DNA of 64,000 bases from Thermohalobaculum sp039821125 (GCA_039821125.1 JBCBOR010000010.1:20480-84479); one strand, 5' to 3'; positions 6,858 to 17,543 are shown, numbered from the stretch's first letter. Notes: generated by a model not told the origin, from the letters alone. Program-made: numbers and translations.

Positions 6858-8696
6858 ATGGCGTTATTCGGAAATCTGCTGCGCATTGTTGTGGTGCTCG
6901 CGCTGCCAGTTGGCTGCTTGTTCTGGATTGGATATCTCAGCCGCGACGGTGCCTATCTGCTCGAGGGCAAGGAGTTCGGAGCGCTCTGCGCCTTGCAGCT
7001 TCTGACGCGCGGGGCCGAGCGCGGGACAGAGTGCGATGCGCCCGGGCTGCTCTGGTATTTCGACAGTCTCTCGTGGATTGCGCTCATCACGGCGGCCGCG
7101 CCGATCGTGCTGTTCCTTGGCTCGGCGATGATCTGCGGGACGAACCGATGGTTGAATGTCGCCGTCTTTCGCAGGCTTGTGCCGGTGGCGACGATCCTCG
7201 TGGTCGTCAATCTGTTGGTTCAGGGTGCTCTTTTGCTGGCTGCGCTGATCACGCTCTATCTCGCCCATATCGGCAACCCGCCGCTGGCGATCGTGGGCTT
7301 CACGGTCGTTGGCATCACCGGGGCGGCGGCTGCGGTTGTTGCGGGTGCGGCGGCGATCAATGTCGATCCGTTCCAGCAGGTGCGCGCCGCCGAGGTCACC
7401 CGTGACCAGGCGCCGGCGCTATGGGAACTGGTCGATGAGATCGCCGAGGTGCTCGGAGCCGAGACGCCCGACTCGATCGTGGTGGGCCTCGAGCCGACAT
7501 TCTGGGTGATCTCGGGACGGGTGATCCTGACAGGCGAGGGGCTGCACGGGCGATGTCAGGGCCGGACGCTGTTTCTGTCGATGACGCTGATGCGGGTGCT
7601 GGCGATGGAGGAGTTCATCGCCATCGTCGGGCATGAGCTGGGGCATTTCCGGGGCCGTGACACTGACTACTCCATGCGGTTCATGCCGATCTATGTGGCG
7701 CTCGACGGGGCCCGGTATCAGTTGGATCAGGAAAAGGGGCCAGCTGATTCCGGTCCTGCTCTGGCCGTGATCCTGACGGCGATCGCGCGCTACCCTGCCA
7801 AGGCGCTTCTGGGCATGCTGTCGAGTGCCTTTCACCGCAATGTCCGGCGAATCAGCCGGATCCGCGAGTTCGAGGCCGATGATGCCGCGACAGAGGTGGC
7901 CGAGCCCCGGGCCGTCGCGAGTGCGCTTTTCAAGATCCCGCTCTATGCCAAGCTTTGGGATGATCTGGTTGCCGATCACATCGCCCGGATCCGGCTGGGC
8001 CTGCTGACACCGCAGCGCCTGAGCCGCAGCTTCGATGATCTCTCCCGTCTCCTTGTCACGCCGGAGATTGCCGAGGCGCTCAGAAAGTACGCGCTGAAAT
8101 CGCGGACCGAGCACCCCTATGACAGCCACCCCAGCAGCCTCAACCGTGCCAAGTCGCTAGGCGTCAAGCCGGCCTCGATCACGGCGGAGGAGCTGCGCGC
8201 GCGCGACACGGACGGCGTTGCGGAGGAACTGATCCCGCCCGACGTGCTCGAAGACGTGGAATTCGTCCTGACGGCCGCCGAGAACCATGCCTTCTTCTTG
8301 CACGGGCATATCCCGCAGTTGCCTGCGCATATGGGCAATGATGCGCCGGAGGTGCTCTACCACGCCGTCTATTCGATCATGGCGGCGGCGGTGCGGCTGG
8401 CCGATGATCCTCCGGTTCGGTTCCAGAAGGCGGTGAAGGTCTGTACCGAGGAGATGACGGATTTCGACCGGCTCATCTTTGCCGCTTATTGCCGGGGGCG
8501 GCGCAAGGCGCTCAGCTTTGACGAGACGGTCGTTCGGGTCCATCGCTCTGCGGGCCCGGAGGGCGTTGCGCTGCTGCGCGAGATGCTGGCAGAGCTTCTG
8601 GGCGAAGACGATGAGGCGCCGGAGCCGGATGCGGGCGAGATCCTCGCGGCGTTTGACGAGGTTGTGGGCGCGGTCCTGCAGGGGGCAACGCCTTAA
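6858..8696 (+). CDS. membrane M48 family zinc metallopeptidase
   Basis: 612 residues. The N-terminal 170 residues hold roughly four hydrophobic segments. The catalytic HEXXH motif reads IVGHELGHFRGRDTDYS at about residue 257, and the third zinc ligand is in SRIREFEADDAATEVA. M48 (HtpX/Ste24-type) proteases degrade or process membrane or misfolded proteins. The long C-terminal part after DSHPSSLNRAKSLG is soluble and family-specific, and makes the protein much larger than HtpX (about 290). It stands alone between the divergent mmcB and the convergent ABC transporter genes. Substrate unknown. Confidence 0.85.
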   Translation: MALFGNLLRIVVVLALPVGCLFWIGYLSRDGAYLLEGKEFGALCALQLLTRGAERGTECDAPGLLWYFDSLSWIALITAAAPIVLFLGSAMICGTNRWLNVAVFRRLVPVATILVVVNLLVQGALLLAALITLYLAHIGNPPLAIVGFTVVGITGAAAAVVAGAAAINVDPFQQVRAAEVTRDQAPALWELVDEIAEVLGAETPDSIVVGLEPTFWVISGRVILTGEGLHGRCQGRTLFLSMTLMRVLAMEEFIAIVGHELGHFRGRDTDYSMRFMPIYVALDGARYQLDQEKGPADSGPALAVILTAIARYPAKALLGMLSSAFHRNVRRISRIREFEADDAATEVAEPRAVASALFKIPLYAKLWDDLVADHIARIRLGLLTPQRLSRSFDDLSRLLVTPEIAEALRKYALKSRTEHPYDSHPSSLNRAKSLGVKPASITAEELRARDTDGVAEELIPPDVLEDVEFVLTAAENHAFFLHGHIPQLPAHMGNDAPEVLYHAVYSIMAAAVRLADDPPVRFQKAVKVCTEEMTDFDRLIFAAYCRGRRKALSFDETVVRVHRSAGPEGVALLREMLAELLGEDDEAPEPDAGEILAAFDEVVGAVLQGATP

Positions 8697-8723
8697 GTCC
8701 GGGATGCCGGGCGTCCTGAGGCG

Positions 8724-10337
<1,614 letters not shown>

Positions 10338-10350
10338 GTCGCGGGCCCGC

Positions 10351-11547
10351 TCACCGGAAGGTCTTGCGCGGGTCGAACGCATCGCGCACGCCTTCGAACA
10401 CGAAGACCAGCAGCGACAGCATGATCGCGAAGGTGAAGAAGGCCGAGATCGCCAGCCAGGTGTCCTGAAGGTACTTCTTGCCCTGGTTGGCCAGTTCTCC
10501 CAGCGAGGGATAGTCGGACCCGAGACCCAGATCGAGAAAGTCGAGCCCCGCCAGCAGACTGATCGAGCCGGTCAACATGAAGGGCAGGAATGTGATCGTT
10601 GCGACCATCGCGTTGGGCAGCAGGTGGCGGAACATGATGGTCCAGTCACCAACCCCCAACGCCCGCGCCGCGCGAACATATTCGAAGTTGCGCGCGCGCA
10701 GGAACTCGGCCCGGACCACGCCAATCAGGCTGACCCAGCTGAAGGCGACGAATATCCCGAACATGACCCATAAGGTCGGTTTGAGCACCGAGACCACGAT
10801 CAGCAGCACATAAAGCAGATTCATCGAGGACCACACCTCCTCGAGCCGCTGGAAGAAGAGGTCGACCCATCCGCCGAAGAACCCTTGCGCCGCGCCTGCG
10901 ATGATGCCGATCACAGCCGAGATGATGGTGACGGCAAACCCGAACAGCACCGACAGGCGGAAGCCATAGATGATCCGCGCGACCACGTCGCGGCCCTGAC
11001 CATCCGTGCCCAGCCAGTGGCGGCTGTCGGGCGGCGAGGGCAGAAACTCGACCGTCTTGTCGATCGTGTCATAGCTGAACGGCACCAACGGGTTGAGGAT
11101 CCAGCCCTCTTCCTGTCCCTCCAGGATCGGCGCCTCACCCAGCCCGTCGGCCTCATCGAGGCATGGCTCGAAATTGCCGCCCGTACGGATCAGGCAGGTC
11201 TGTACAGGGTCGGTGTAGTCGGCCTCGGTCTCGAACTCACCACCGAAATCCGTCTCGGCATAGGCGGTCGTGATGGGCGTATAGAACTCACCACGATAGC
11301 TGATCAGAAGCGGCTTGTCGTTNNNNNNNNNNNNNNNNNNNNNNNNNNNNNNNNNNNNNNNNNNNNNNNNNNNNNNNNNNNNNNNNNNNNNNNNNNNNNN
11401 NNNNNNNNNNNNNNNNNNNNNNGCCACCAGCTCTGCACAGAGGCAGAAAAGGAAGATCCCGAGGAAGATCCAGAGTGACCAGTAAGCCCTTCGATTGGCG
11501 CAGAAATTGCGCAAACGGCGGCGGTCGAGATCGGACAGGCGGAACAT
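10351..11547 (-). CDS. yejE: oligopeptide ABC transporter permease (contains assembly gap)
   Basis: The frame is 398 codons, of which 34 are covered by 100 N. Both sides are clear YejE: N-terminal NRRAYWSLWIFLGIFLFCLCAELV, then NDKPLLISYRGEFYTPI, the WLGTDGQGRDVVARIIYGFR segment, and the permease EAA-type loop VRAARALGVGDWTIMFRHLLPNA. In E. coli YejE the equivalent junction reads ELIANDKPLL, so little or no real sequence appears to be missing. The insertion of 50-60 residues between NDKP and FLPSPPDSRHWLG with Cys and acidic residues is longer than in E. coli. It lies 3 bp downstream of yejB. Confidence 0.88.
   Translation of the reverse strand: MFRLSDLDRRRLRNFCANRRAYWSLWIFLGIFLFCLCAELVXXXXXXXXXXXXXXXXXXXXXXXXXXXXXXXXXXNDKPLLISYRGEFYTPITTAYAETDFGGEFETEADYTDPVQTCLIRTGGNFEPCLDEADGLGEAPILEGQEEGWILNPLVPFSYDTIDKTVEFLPSPPDSRHWLGTDGQGRDVVARIIYGFRLSVLFGFAVTIISAVIGIIAGAAQGFFGGWVDLFFQRLEEVWSSMNLLYVLLIVVSVLKPTLWVMFGIFVAFSWVSLIGVVRAEFLRARNFEYVRAARALGVGDWTIMFRHLLPNAMVATITFLPFMLTGSISLLAGLDFLDLGLGSDYPSLGELANQGKKYLQDTWLAISAFFTFAIMLSLLVFVFEGVRDAFDPRKTFR
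11323..11422. other. assembly gap, 100 N
   Basis: Exactly 100 unresolved bases, the conventional scaffold-join length, inside yejE. Flanking codons predict ...Glu-Leu-Val-(GCn) on one side and Asn-Asp-Lys-Pro on the other; YejE homologues have Ala-Asn here. A true gap of a single base, or an overlap, would restore the family sequence. Confidence 0.98.
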
Positions 11548-11550
11548 CCC

Positions 11551-12711
11551 TCAGCCCTCGCGCCGTTCGAAGTCGATCCGGGGGTCGATCCAGACATAGA
11601 CCAGATCGGAGACCAATTTGATCACCAGCCCCATCAGCCCGAAGATGTAGAGCGAACCCAGCACCACGGGATAGTCGCGCGTCAACACGGACTCGTAGGC
11701 CAGCAACCCGAGGCCATCGAGATTGAAGACGCTCTCCACAAAGATCGACCCTGCGAAAAACGCGTTCACAAAGGCGCCGGGAAAACCTGCGATCACGATC
11801 AGCATGGCGTTGCGGAAGACATGGCCGTAGAGAACGCGCCCCTCGGTCAGGCCCTTTGCCTTTGCGGTCAGCACATACTGCTTCTTGATCTCGTCCAGGA
11901 ACGAGTTCTTGGTCAGCAGCGTCAGTGTGGCAAAGCTGGCGATGGTCATGGCCAGAACGGGCAGGGCGATGTGGTGGAAGTAGTCAAAGATCTTGCCGGC
12001 GAGGCTGAGATCCTCCCACCCTTCGGATTGGAGCCCGCGCAAGGGGAACCAGTCGAAATATGACCCCCCGGCGAACAACACGAGCAACACGACAGGCACC
12101 AGGAAGCCGGGCAGGGCGAAGGCAGCAATGATGATCCCGGAGGTCGTCGTATCGAAGGTCGTGCCATCCTTCACCGCTTTGCGGATACCCAGCGGGATCG
12201 ACACGGCATATGCGATGAGCATGGTCCAGAGGCCAAGCGAGATCGACACCGGCATCTTCTCGAGGATCACATTGATCACGGTCTCAGACCGGCGAAAACT
12301 CTCGCCGAAATCGAACCGGACATAGTTCCACAGCATGATGCCGAAGCGTTCGTAGATCGGGATCGCCTGCTTCTCGCATGCCTCGGCCGAAGCGGTGCGC
12401 GGGCCTTCATACCCCTCGGTACAGACGATCCGGGCAAAGCCGTACTGTGCCTCGAGATCCGCGATGAGATCCGGATCAATCCCCTGGCGACCACGGTAAG
12501 ATCCATCCGAGCCGACCTGAATCTGCTGCGCCCCGCCGTCTCCGCCGCCGGCGAAGTTCTCTGTCGCCGTGCCGTGGCCTTCTTCAAGTTCCAGCAGAAG
12601 CTGCTCCACCGGCCCACCGGGTGCAAACTGAATGATGATGAAGTTCAGCAACATGATCCCGAACAGTGTCGGGATGATCAGCAGCAGGCGACGGAGAATA
12701 TAGGCGGCCAT
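11551..12711 (-). CDS. yejB: oligopeptide ABC transporter permease
   Basis: 386 residues. The start MAAYILRRLLLIIPTLFGIMLLNF and FAPGGPVEQLLLELE are typical of YejB. Periplasmic insertion residues about 50-140 precede the permease domain with LGIRKAVKDGTTFDTTTS and the cytoplasmic loop TAKAKGLTEGRVLYGHVFRNAML, which contacts the ATPase. About six membrane segments. It pairs with the YejE-like permease to form the inner-membrane channel for peptide import. The binding protein gene lies upstream across an 85-bp spacer that holds a degenerate palindromic repeat. Confidence 0.9.
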   Translation of the reverse strand: MAAYILRRLLLIIPTLFGIMLLNFIIIQFAPGGPVEQLLLELEEGHGTATENFAGGGDGGAQQIQVGSDGSYRGRQGIDPDLIADLEAQYGFARIVCTEGYEGPRTASAEACEKQAIPIYERFGIMLWNYVRFDFGESFRRSETVINVILEKMPVSISLGLWTMLIAYAVSIPLGIRKAVKDGTTFDTTTSGIIIAAFALPGFLVPVVLLVLFAGGSYFDWFPLRGLQSEGWEDLSLAGKIFDYFHHIALPVLAMTIASFATLTLLTKNSFLDEIKKQYVLTAKAKGLTEGRVLYGHVFRNAMLIVIAGFPGAFVNAFFAGSIFVESVFNLDGLGLLAYESVLTRDYPVVLGSLYIFGLMGLVIKLVSDLVYVWIDPRIDFERREG

Positions 12712-12748
12712 GGCTCAGCTGTCCCTCGCCACCGGGTCCGGCGTGCGC

Positions 12749-12771
12749 AGAGTGCATGATCCACGCACCCT
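12749..12771. repeat. degenerate copy of the 33-bp palindromic repeat family
   Basis: Arms AGAGTGCATG (12749-12758) and CACGCACCCT (12762-12771) with loop ATC. They pair at 8 of 10 positions and have the same 10-3-10 geometry and the same GCACCCT end as the exact copies at 2911 and 56401. It lies between the binding-protein gene and yejB of the same operon. Relationship to the exact copies is inferred. Confidence 0.5.
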
Positions 12772-12796
12772 TCTGGAAGGCTGTCGTCCGGTCATT

Positions 12797-14653
12797 CTAG
12801 ATGCGGCCTGCCGCTTTCAGCTTGGCTTCTTTTTCGGCATCGACCCACCAGGTGTCGATCACGCCGCGCTGGTATTTCGGCTTGGTCTCGGGCCGGTCAT
12901 AGAGATCCCAATAGGCAATCGTGTGGCTGCCCTTGCTCCACTGCGGGATCCAGTAATGCTGCGCCCGCAGCACCCGATCCAGTGCCTTGACCGCCGAGGT
13001 CAGCGCCTCGCGGTTCTCGGCCCGTTCGATCAGGTCGAGCAACTCATCGACCACTGGGTCCTCGATCCCGGCTGTGTTCTGGGAGCCCTGCGAGTTCGCA
13101 CTCGAGGAATGGAAGTAGTTGCGCAACTCGACCCCCGGGGTCAGTGACATCGACTTGCGATCGACCACGATGTCATAGTCGAAATCGTCCGTGCGCTTCT
13201 TGTATTGCGCCGGGTCGACCTCGCGCAGAGAGGCGTTTATGCCGATCTTCTCGAGGCTCTGCACCATTGGTTGCGCGATCCGGGCAAAGCCCTGGCTGCC
13301 GATGAGGAACTCGAACTCCAGCGGCACGCCATCCTTCTGACGGACCTTGTCCACAACGGTGTAGCCCGCCTCGTCCAGAAGTTTCGCGGCCTTGCGCAGG
13401 TTGCGCCGGTTGCGTCCGGAGCCATCGGTGACAGGCGGCACGAAGGCCGGGCCGCTCAGGACCTCAGGGGGCAATTTGTCGGCGAACTTTTCCAGAATTG
13501 CGAGTTCGCCAGGGCTTGGCGGTCCTTCTGCCTGCATCGGACCACCTTCGAAGAAACTGTCCGTGCGGGTGTAGAGGTTGTAGAAAAGACGCTGGTTCGA
13601 CCATTCGAAATCGAAGGCGAGCCCGATCGCTTCGCGCACGCGAATGTCCTCGAACTTCTTGCGCCGCATGTTGAACCAGAACCCCTGGCTGCCCGCCGGC
13701 CGTTCGTCCGGGATGGTGTCTGTGACAACGTCGCCGCGGGCGATGGCCGGGAAGTTCTCCGGCGTGTACGCCGTTGCCCAGAACTTGGACCAGAATTCCT
13801 CGTTGAAGAGAAACGTCCCGCCCTTCAGGCCTTCGAACGCCGCGGAGCGATCGCGGAAATACTCGAACCGGACCTGATCGAAGTTGTGCCGCCCGACATT
13901 CACCGGCAAGTCGGCAGCCCAATAGTCCTCGACCCGGTCGAAGACGACGCGGGCCCCCTGTTCGAACTTGCCGATCTTGTAAGGCCCGTTTCCAAGCGGT
14001 GGTGTCAGCGAGGACTCGGCGAAGTCGACCGTATCGTAATAGGCTTTCGAAAGGATCGAGAGCCCTGCAACCAGCATTGGCAGATCGCGTTTCGCGGCGT
14101 CCGGGTCGAAGGTGAACACCACGCGGCCCGGTCCTTCGGCCTTGACGGACTGCACCGGGCTTAGGAGCACACGATACGACGGGTGGCCCTTTTCAATGAG
14201 GATGTTGTAGGTGAACACGACGTCTTCCGAGGTGATCGGCGAGCCGTCATGGAACCGCGCCTCCGGTCGGAGGTTGAACGCGACCCAGGCACGATCCTCG
14301 GGCAGTTCCGCGCTCTCGGCGATCAGGCCGTACATCGCATCGGCCTCATCGCCTGACCCGGTCATCAGCGAGTCAAAGATTAGTCCATTCACGCCAATGG
14401 CCGAATTGCCCTTCAGAATGAACGGGTTGAAGCTGTCGAATGTGACGTTGCCATAGCCTGTCGACCACGTGCCGCCCTTGGGCGCGCTTGGGTTCACATA
14501 GTCGAAATGCGGAAAATCCGCCGGGTACTTGAGATCGCCGAATGCCGACAGTCCGTGTGAAGTTGCGGTCGCTGCCCATCCCGAGCCTGGCATCAGCGCC
14601 ATCGCTGCGCCTGCGCCGGAGGCTATTCCGAAATCCCGCCGTGTCAGCTTCAT
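12797..14653 (-). CDS. yejA: extracellular solute-binding protein, family 5 (YejA-like), Tat-exported
   Basis: 618 residues. The N-terminus KLTRRDFGIASGAGAAMAL has the twin-arginine motif followed by a hydrophobic stretch and an Ala-x-Ala cleavage region (GSGWAATA). The mature part starts HGLSAFGDLKYPADFPHFDYV and has the family-5 pattern DSFNPFIL...RPEARFHDGSPITSEDVVFTYN. It is the periplasmic receptor feeding oligopeptides to the YejB/E/F transporter encoded downstream. ATG 14653 is preceded by GGGAGAG. The 85-bp gap and hairpin before yejB could let the receptor be made in excess over the permeases. Confidence 0.88.
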   Translation of the reverse strand: MKLTRRDFGIASGAGAAMALMPGSGWAATATSHGLSAFGDLKYPADFPHFDYVNPSAPKGGTWSTGYGNVTFDSFNPFILKGNSAIGVNGLIFDSLMTGSGDEADAMYGLIAESAELPEDRAWVAFNLRPEARFHDGSPITSEDVVFTYNILIEKGHPSYRVLLSPVQSVKAEGPGRVVFTFDPDAAKRDLPMLVAGLSILSKAYYDTVDFAESSLTPPLGNGPYKIGKFEQGARVVFDRVEDYWAADLPVNVGRHNFDQVRFEYFRDRSAAFEGLKGGTFLFNEEFWSKFWATAYTPENFPAIARGDVVTDTIPDERPAGSQGFWFNMRRKKFEDIRVREAIGLAFDFEWSNQRLFYNLYTRTDSFFEGGPMQAEGPPSPGELAILEKFADKLPPEVLSGPAFVPPVTDGSGRNRRNLRKAAKLLDEAGYTVVDKVRQKDGVPLEFEFLIGSQGFARIAQPMVQSLEKIGINASLREVDPAQYKKRTDDFDYDIVVDRKSMSLTPGVELRNYFHSSSANSQGSQNTAGIEDPVVDELLDLIERAENREALTSAVKALDRVLRAQHYWIPQWSKGSHTIAYWDLYDRPETKPKYQRGVIDTWWVDAEKEAKLKAAGRI

Positions 14654-14773
14654 TTCACTCTCCCTGCCGTGCTCTCTTATGGGTTAGGGCGACGCCCGGT
14701 GTGTTTCAAGCGGCTCGCACGGATGGGTGAGGATTTTCAGACTTTAAGCCTGTATTTTCACGCGGCTTGAAAC

Positions 14774-14801
14774 AAAAAAGGCCGCCTGTGCGGCGGCCTT
14801 T
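14774..14801 (-). terminator. Rho-independent terminator of cycM
   Basis: On the minus strand a GC-rich stem AAAGGCCGCC/GGCGGCCTTT (14792-14801 pairing with 14777-14786, loop 14787-14791) runs directly into a six-T tract (14774-14779). It lies 21 bp after the cycM stop. Confidence 0.85.
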
Positions 14802-14821
14802 CCAACTTTCTTGCGTCCGGA

Positions 14822-15379
14822 TCATTCCAGCGGTTCTGGTGAGCCGTCTGCGTCGTTGAGGTAGATGATCAGGTTGATCCGGTCTTCAGCGCTGCTGAGG
14901 CCGGCAAACGCCATCTTGGTGCCAGCGGCGTAACCCTTGGGCGACTCGAGGAATGCGTCCATCGCCGCGAGGTCCCAAGTGCCACCCAGATCGGCCAACG
15001 CGCCGGAATAGGCATAGCCATCGACCGAACCGATGTCCCGGCCAATCACGCCCCAGAGGTGCGGACCAACCCCGTTCGCACCATCTTCGATCTTGTGGCA
15101 GGCCTTGCACTTGTTGAAGACCTTCTCTCCCTTGCCCGCATCGCCGGATGCGATGAGCGAGGCGAGATCAACTTCCTCGGGCTCACTTGCGGCCTCGTCG
15201 CCGGACTCGATCTCGATCGCGAACGCCAGCACCTCGTCGCCGTGGTGGCCGCCTTCCCCTGTGCCGTAGATCTGGCCCGAAAAGAAGTTGAGAAGCAGAA
15301 ACACCAATCCGGCGCCGAAAACCGCCATCATGATCTTTCCGAAAACTGCATTCATGATTTTGTCGAACGTCGAGTTCAT
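14822..15379 (-). CDS. cycM: membrane-anchored c-type cytochrome (CycM/c552 type)
   Basis: 185 residues from ATG 15379, chosen because AAGGTG sits 6 bp upstream; GTG 15388 is the alternative. An N-terminal hydrophobic anchor (MMAVFGAGLVFLLLNFF) is followed by an acidic linker (GDEAASEPEEVDLASL) and a class I cytochrome c domain. The domain has heme site FNKCKACHKIEDG, the GVGPHLWGVIGRDIG segment, and the axial Met in AGTKMAFAGLSS. Such cytochromes carry electrons from the bc1 complex to terminal oxidases in the periplasm. Divergent from pheA. Heme attachment would use the Ccm system encoded at 47-50 kb. Confidence 0.9.
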   Translation of the reverse strand: MNSTFDKIMNAVFGKIMMAVFGAGLVFLLLNFFSGQIYGTGEGGHHGDEVLAFAIEIESGDEAASEPEEVDLASLIASGDAGKGEKVFNKCKACHKIEDGANGVGPHLWGVIGRDIGSVDGYAYSGALADLGGTWDLAAMDAFLESPKGYAAGTKMAFAGLSSAEDRINLIIYLNDADGSPEPLE

Positions 15380-15523
15380 CCGGCCCACCTTACATACCTG
15401 CGCCGATCCCCAGCGCTTTTGCTGACGGAGGACTTAGCGCCTTCCCCCCTGCGCTATCAAGATGTAGAAGGCGCGACCAATCGCCGTCACCGGCCAGAAG
15501 GAGGGGCCTGCCATGAGGTTCTT

Positions 15524-16372
15524 GTGTTGACGACAAACTCTGGAAAAATCGCGTTCCAGGGGGAGTTGGGGGCCTACTCGCACATGGCCTGCCGCGAAGT
15601 TTATCCCGATCTGGAACCGCTGCCCTGCATGAGTTTCGAGGCCGCACTGGACGCGGTGCGAACGCGCGAGGCGGATCTGGCGATGATGCCGATCGAAAAC
15701 TCGACCTATGGCCGGGTTGCCGATCTGCACCACCTGCTGCCGACATCGGGCCTCTATATCATTGGCGAGCATTTCGTGCCCGTGCGCATCAACCTGCTGG
15801 GTCCCAAGGGGGCGGCGCTGGCGGATGTGAAAACGGCGCAGAGCCACACGGTGCTGTTGGGGCAGGTGCGCCGCTTCTTGTCGCAACACGGGATCAATCC
15901 GGTTATCGGCGCTGATACGGCGGGCTCTGCGGCGCAGATCGCCGAGGCAGGGGATGCGTCCCGCGCGGCGCTGGCCTCTCCTTTGGCGGGCGAGTTGAAC
16001 GATCTCGAAATCCTCGCCGAGGATATTCAGGACAATCCGGACAACACCACGCGGTTCCTTGTGATGTCGCGCCAGCGGATCGAGGAAGAGCCCGGCACCG
16101 GCAACGCCATGACGAGTTTCTTCTTCGAGGTGCGCAACGTGCCTGCCGCGCTCTACAAGGCGATGGGCGGCTTTGCGACCAACAGCATCAACATGGTCAA
16201 GCTGGAAAGCTATATGGGCGGCATGTTCAGCGCGACCCAGTTCTATGCCGAGATCGAGGGGCATCCCGAGGACAACGCGGTGCAGAACGCGTTTGAAGAG
16301 CTGAAGTTTTTCACCAAGCACTTCAAGGTGTTGGGGGTGTTTCCGAAAGCGGATTTTCGCGGGCGGTCTTGA
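15524..16372 (+). CDS. pheA: prephenate dehydratase
   Basis: 282 residues. It converts prephenate to phenylpyruvate in phenylalanine synthesis. The catalytic domain begins KIAFQGELGAYSH and has MPIENSTYGRVADLH and DNTTRFLVMSR with the catalytic TRF. The C-terminal ACT regulatory domain begins NAMTSFFFEVRNVPAALYKA and contains VKLESYMGGMF, the phenylalanine-binding ESRP-like region. There is no ATG near the domain start: GTG 15524 has GAGG 5 bp upstream, while TTG 15527 is also possible. No chorismate mutase domain is fused, as is usual for alphaproteobacteria. Confidence 0.9.
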   Translation: MLTTNSGKIAFQGELGAYSHMACREVYPDLEPLPCMSFEAALDAVRTREADLAMMPIENSTYGRVADLHHLLPTSGLYIIGEHFVPVRINLLGPKGAALADVKTAQSHTVLLGQVRRFLSQHGINPVIGADTAGSAAQIAEAGDASRAALASPLAGELNDLEILAEDIQDNPDNTTRFLVMSRQRIEEEPGTGNAMTSFFFEVRNVPAALYKAMGGFATNSINMVKLESYMGGMFSATQFYAEIEGHPEDNAVQNAFEELKFFTKHFKVLGVFPKADFRGRS

Positions 16373-16861
16373 TCACCCGCGATTTCCAAAAGCCCGGAGA
16401 CGCACGCGCCGGTCCGTCTCCGCCGGATCTCAGTGCGCGCGAAGCAACTTACGGAACTGGGACAGGGTGGCGCGACGAAAGATACGCAGATTGGCACTGT
16501 GACGATCGCTGTCGGGCACTGGGACGAAAATTCCGGATGGCATTAGTATGATCCTTCGATGGTATCGCTCGGTTAAAAAATTCACTGTCTTTTACGCTTT
16601 TGGTCAGGGCGCCTAACAATTGCGCCTGTGGGATCATGTATGCCGATATCCAAATTAACTGTCAATGTGAAATTTAAAAAAGATGCATAAAATTTGTTTA
16701 CGGGACTGATGTGGCGGTCAGCGGGTGCCAGCGGGCTACACCGGATCGCACGTACTGAATATTCTTGCATTTGACCCTGATCTGCGTCAGAGAGCGCGCT
16801 TCGCGGAGCTTACACCCCTGGAGGATCTCCGCGGTCTGAAAACTGACAATGGAGCGTTGCA
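16373..16861. other. 489-bp intergenic region between pheA and rplY
   Basis: No supported gene. It holds a hairpin just after pheA, an AT-rich block (16650-16700) unlike its surroundings, and a minus-strand promoter-like pair (TTGACA, complement of 16660-16665, 17 bp, CATACA). The AT-rich block probably belongs to the rplY promoter region. Short frames at 16369-16551 (+) and 16582-16770 (-) lack ribosome sites and protein-like composition. Confidence 0.45.
16395..16422 (+). terminator. possible terminator hairpin after pheA
   Basis: CGGAGACG (16395-16402) pairs perfectly with CGTCTCCG (16415-16422) across a 12-nt loop, 22 bp after the pheA stop. There is no T-run, so intrinsic termination is uncertain. 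Confidence 0.3.
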
Positions 16862-17509
16862 ATGGCCTCGACCATCGAACTCGAAGCCTCGTCTCGCGCC
16901 GGTGTGGGCAAAGGGGCTGCCCGTCAAGCGCGTCGTGAGGGTTTCGTACCGGGTGTTATCTACGGGAACAACAAGGACCCGGAGAGCATCAACATCAAGC
17001 AGCCTGTGCTGCTGAAGCTGCTGCGGGCAGGGAAATTCCTGTCGACCCTGATCAAGCTGAACGTGGACGGCACCGAGCAGACCGTGATCTGCCGCGGTGT
17101 GCAGCGCGATGTCGTGAAGGATCTGCCGATCCATGCGGACTTCCTGCGCCTGTCCGAGCGGTCGCGCATCACCCTGATGATTCCGGTGGAGTTCATCAAC
17201 GAAGAAGAAGCCCCCGGCATCAAGAAGGGCGGCGTTCTGACCGTTGTGCGGAACGAGATTGAACTGAGGGTCCGTGCCAGCGCGATCCCGGAGCAGATCA
17301 CCGTTGATATGACCGGGCTGGACGTGAACGACGTGGTCCGGATCTCGGACGTGACGCTGCCCGATGGCGCAGCGCCGACCATCACCGACCGCGACTTCAT
17401 GATCGCCAACATCTCGGCACCATCGGCGCTTATGTCCGAAGGCTCGGAAGACGACGAGACCGAAGGTGAAGCCGCGCCTGAAGGTGAGGCCGAGGCATCG
17501 GAGGAGTAA
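16862..17509 (+). CDS. rplY: 50S ribosomal protein L25/general stress protein Ctc
   Basis: 215 residues. The 5S-rRNA-binding domain (EASSRAGVGKGAARQARREG, VPGVIYGNNKDP) is followed by the longer TL5/CTC-type C-terminal domain (IPVEFINEEEAPGIKKGGVL, VDMTGLDVNDVVRISDV). An acidic tail rich in Glu and Ala closes the protein, as in many alphaproteobacteria. It binds 5S rRNA in the large ribosomal subunit. ATG 16862 sits close behind GGAGCG. A strong intrinsic terminator follows. Confidence 0.95.
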   Translation: MASTIELEASSRAGVGKGAARQARREGFVPGVIYGNNKDPESINIKQPVLLKLLRAGKFLSTLIKLNVDGTEQTVICRGVQRDVVKDLPIHADFLRLSERSRITLMIPVEFINEEEAPGIKKGGVLTVVRNEIELRVRASAIPEQITVDMTGLDVNDVVRISDVTLPDGAAPTITDRDFMIANISAPSALMSEGSEDDETEGEAAPEGEAEASEE

Positions 17510-17543
17510 GGTCTCCGCCTCGAGCACGCCGGTCGGCTTTAGG

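Noticed and set aside
15059..15523. Long in-frame N-terminal extension of pheA reaching into cycM
   Set aside because: It runs antisense through the cytochrome gene, is not protein-like, and the family begins at KIAFQGELGAYSH; GTG 15524 or TTG 15527 has a ribosome site.
16369..16770. Short open frames in the pheA-rplY gap
   Set aside because: No ribosome sites, low-complexity or basic compositions, no resemblance to known proteins.
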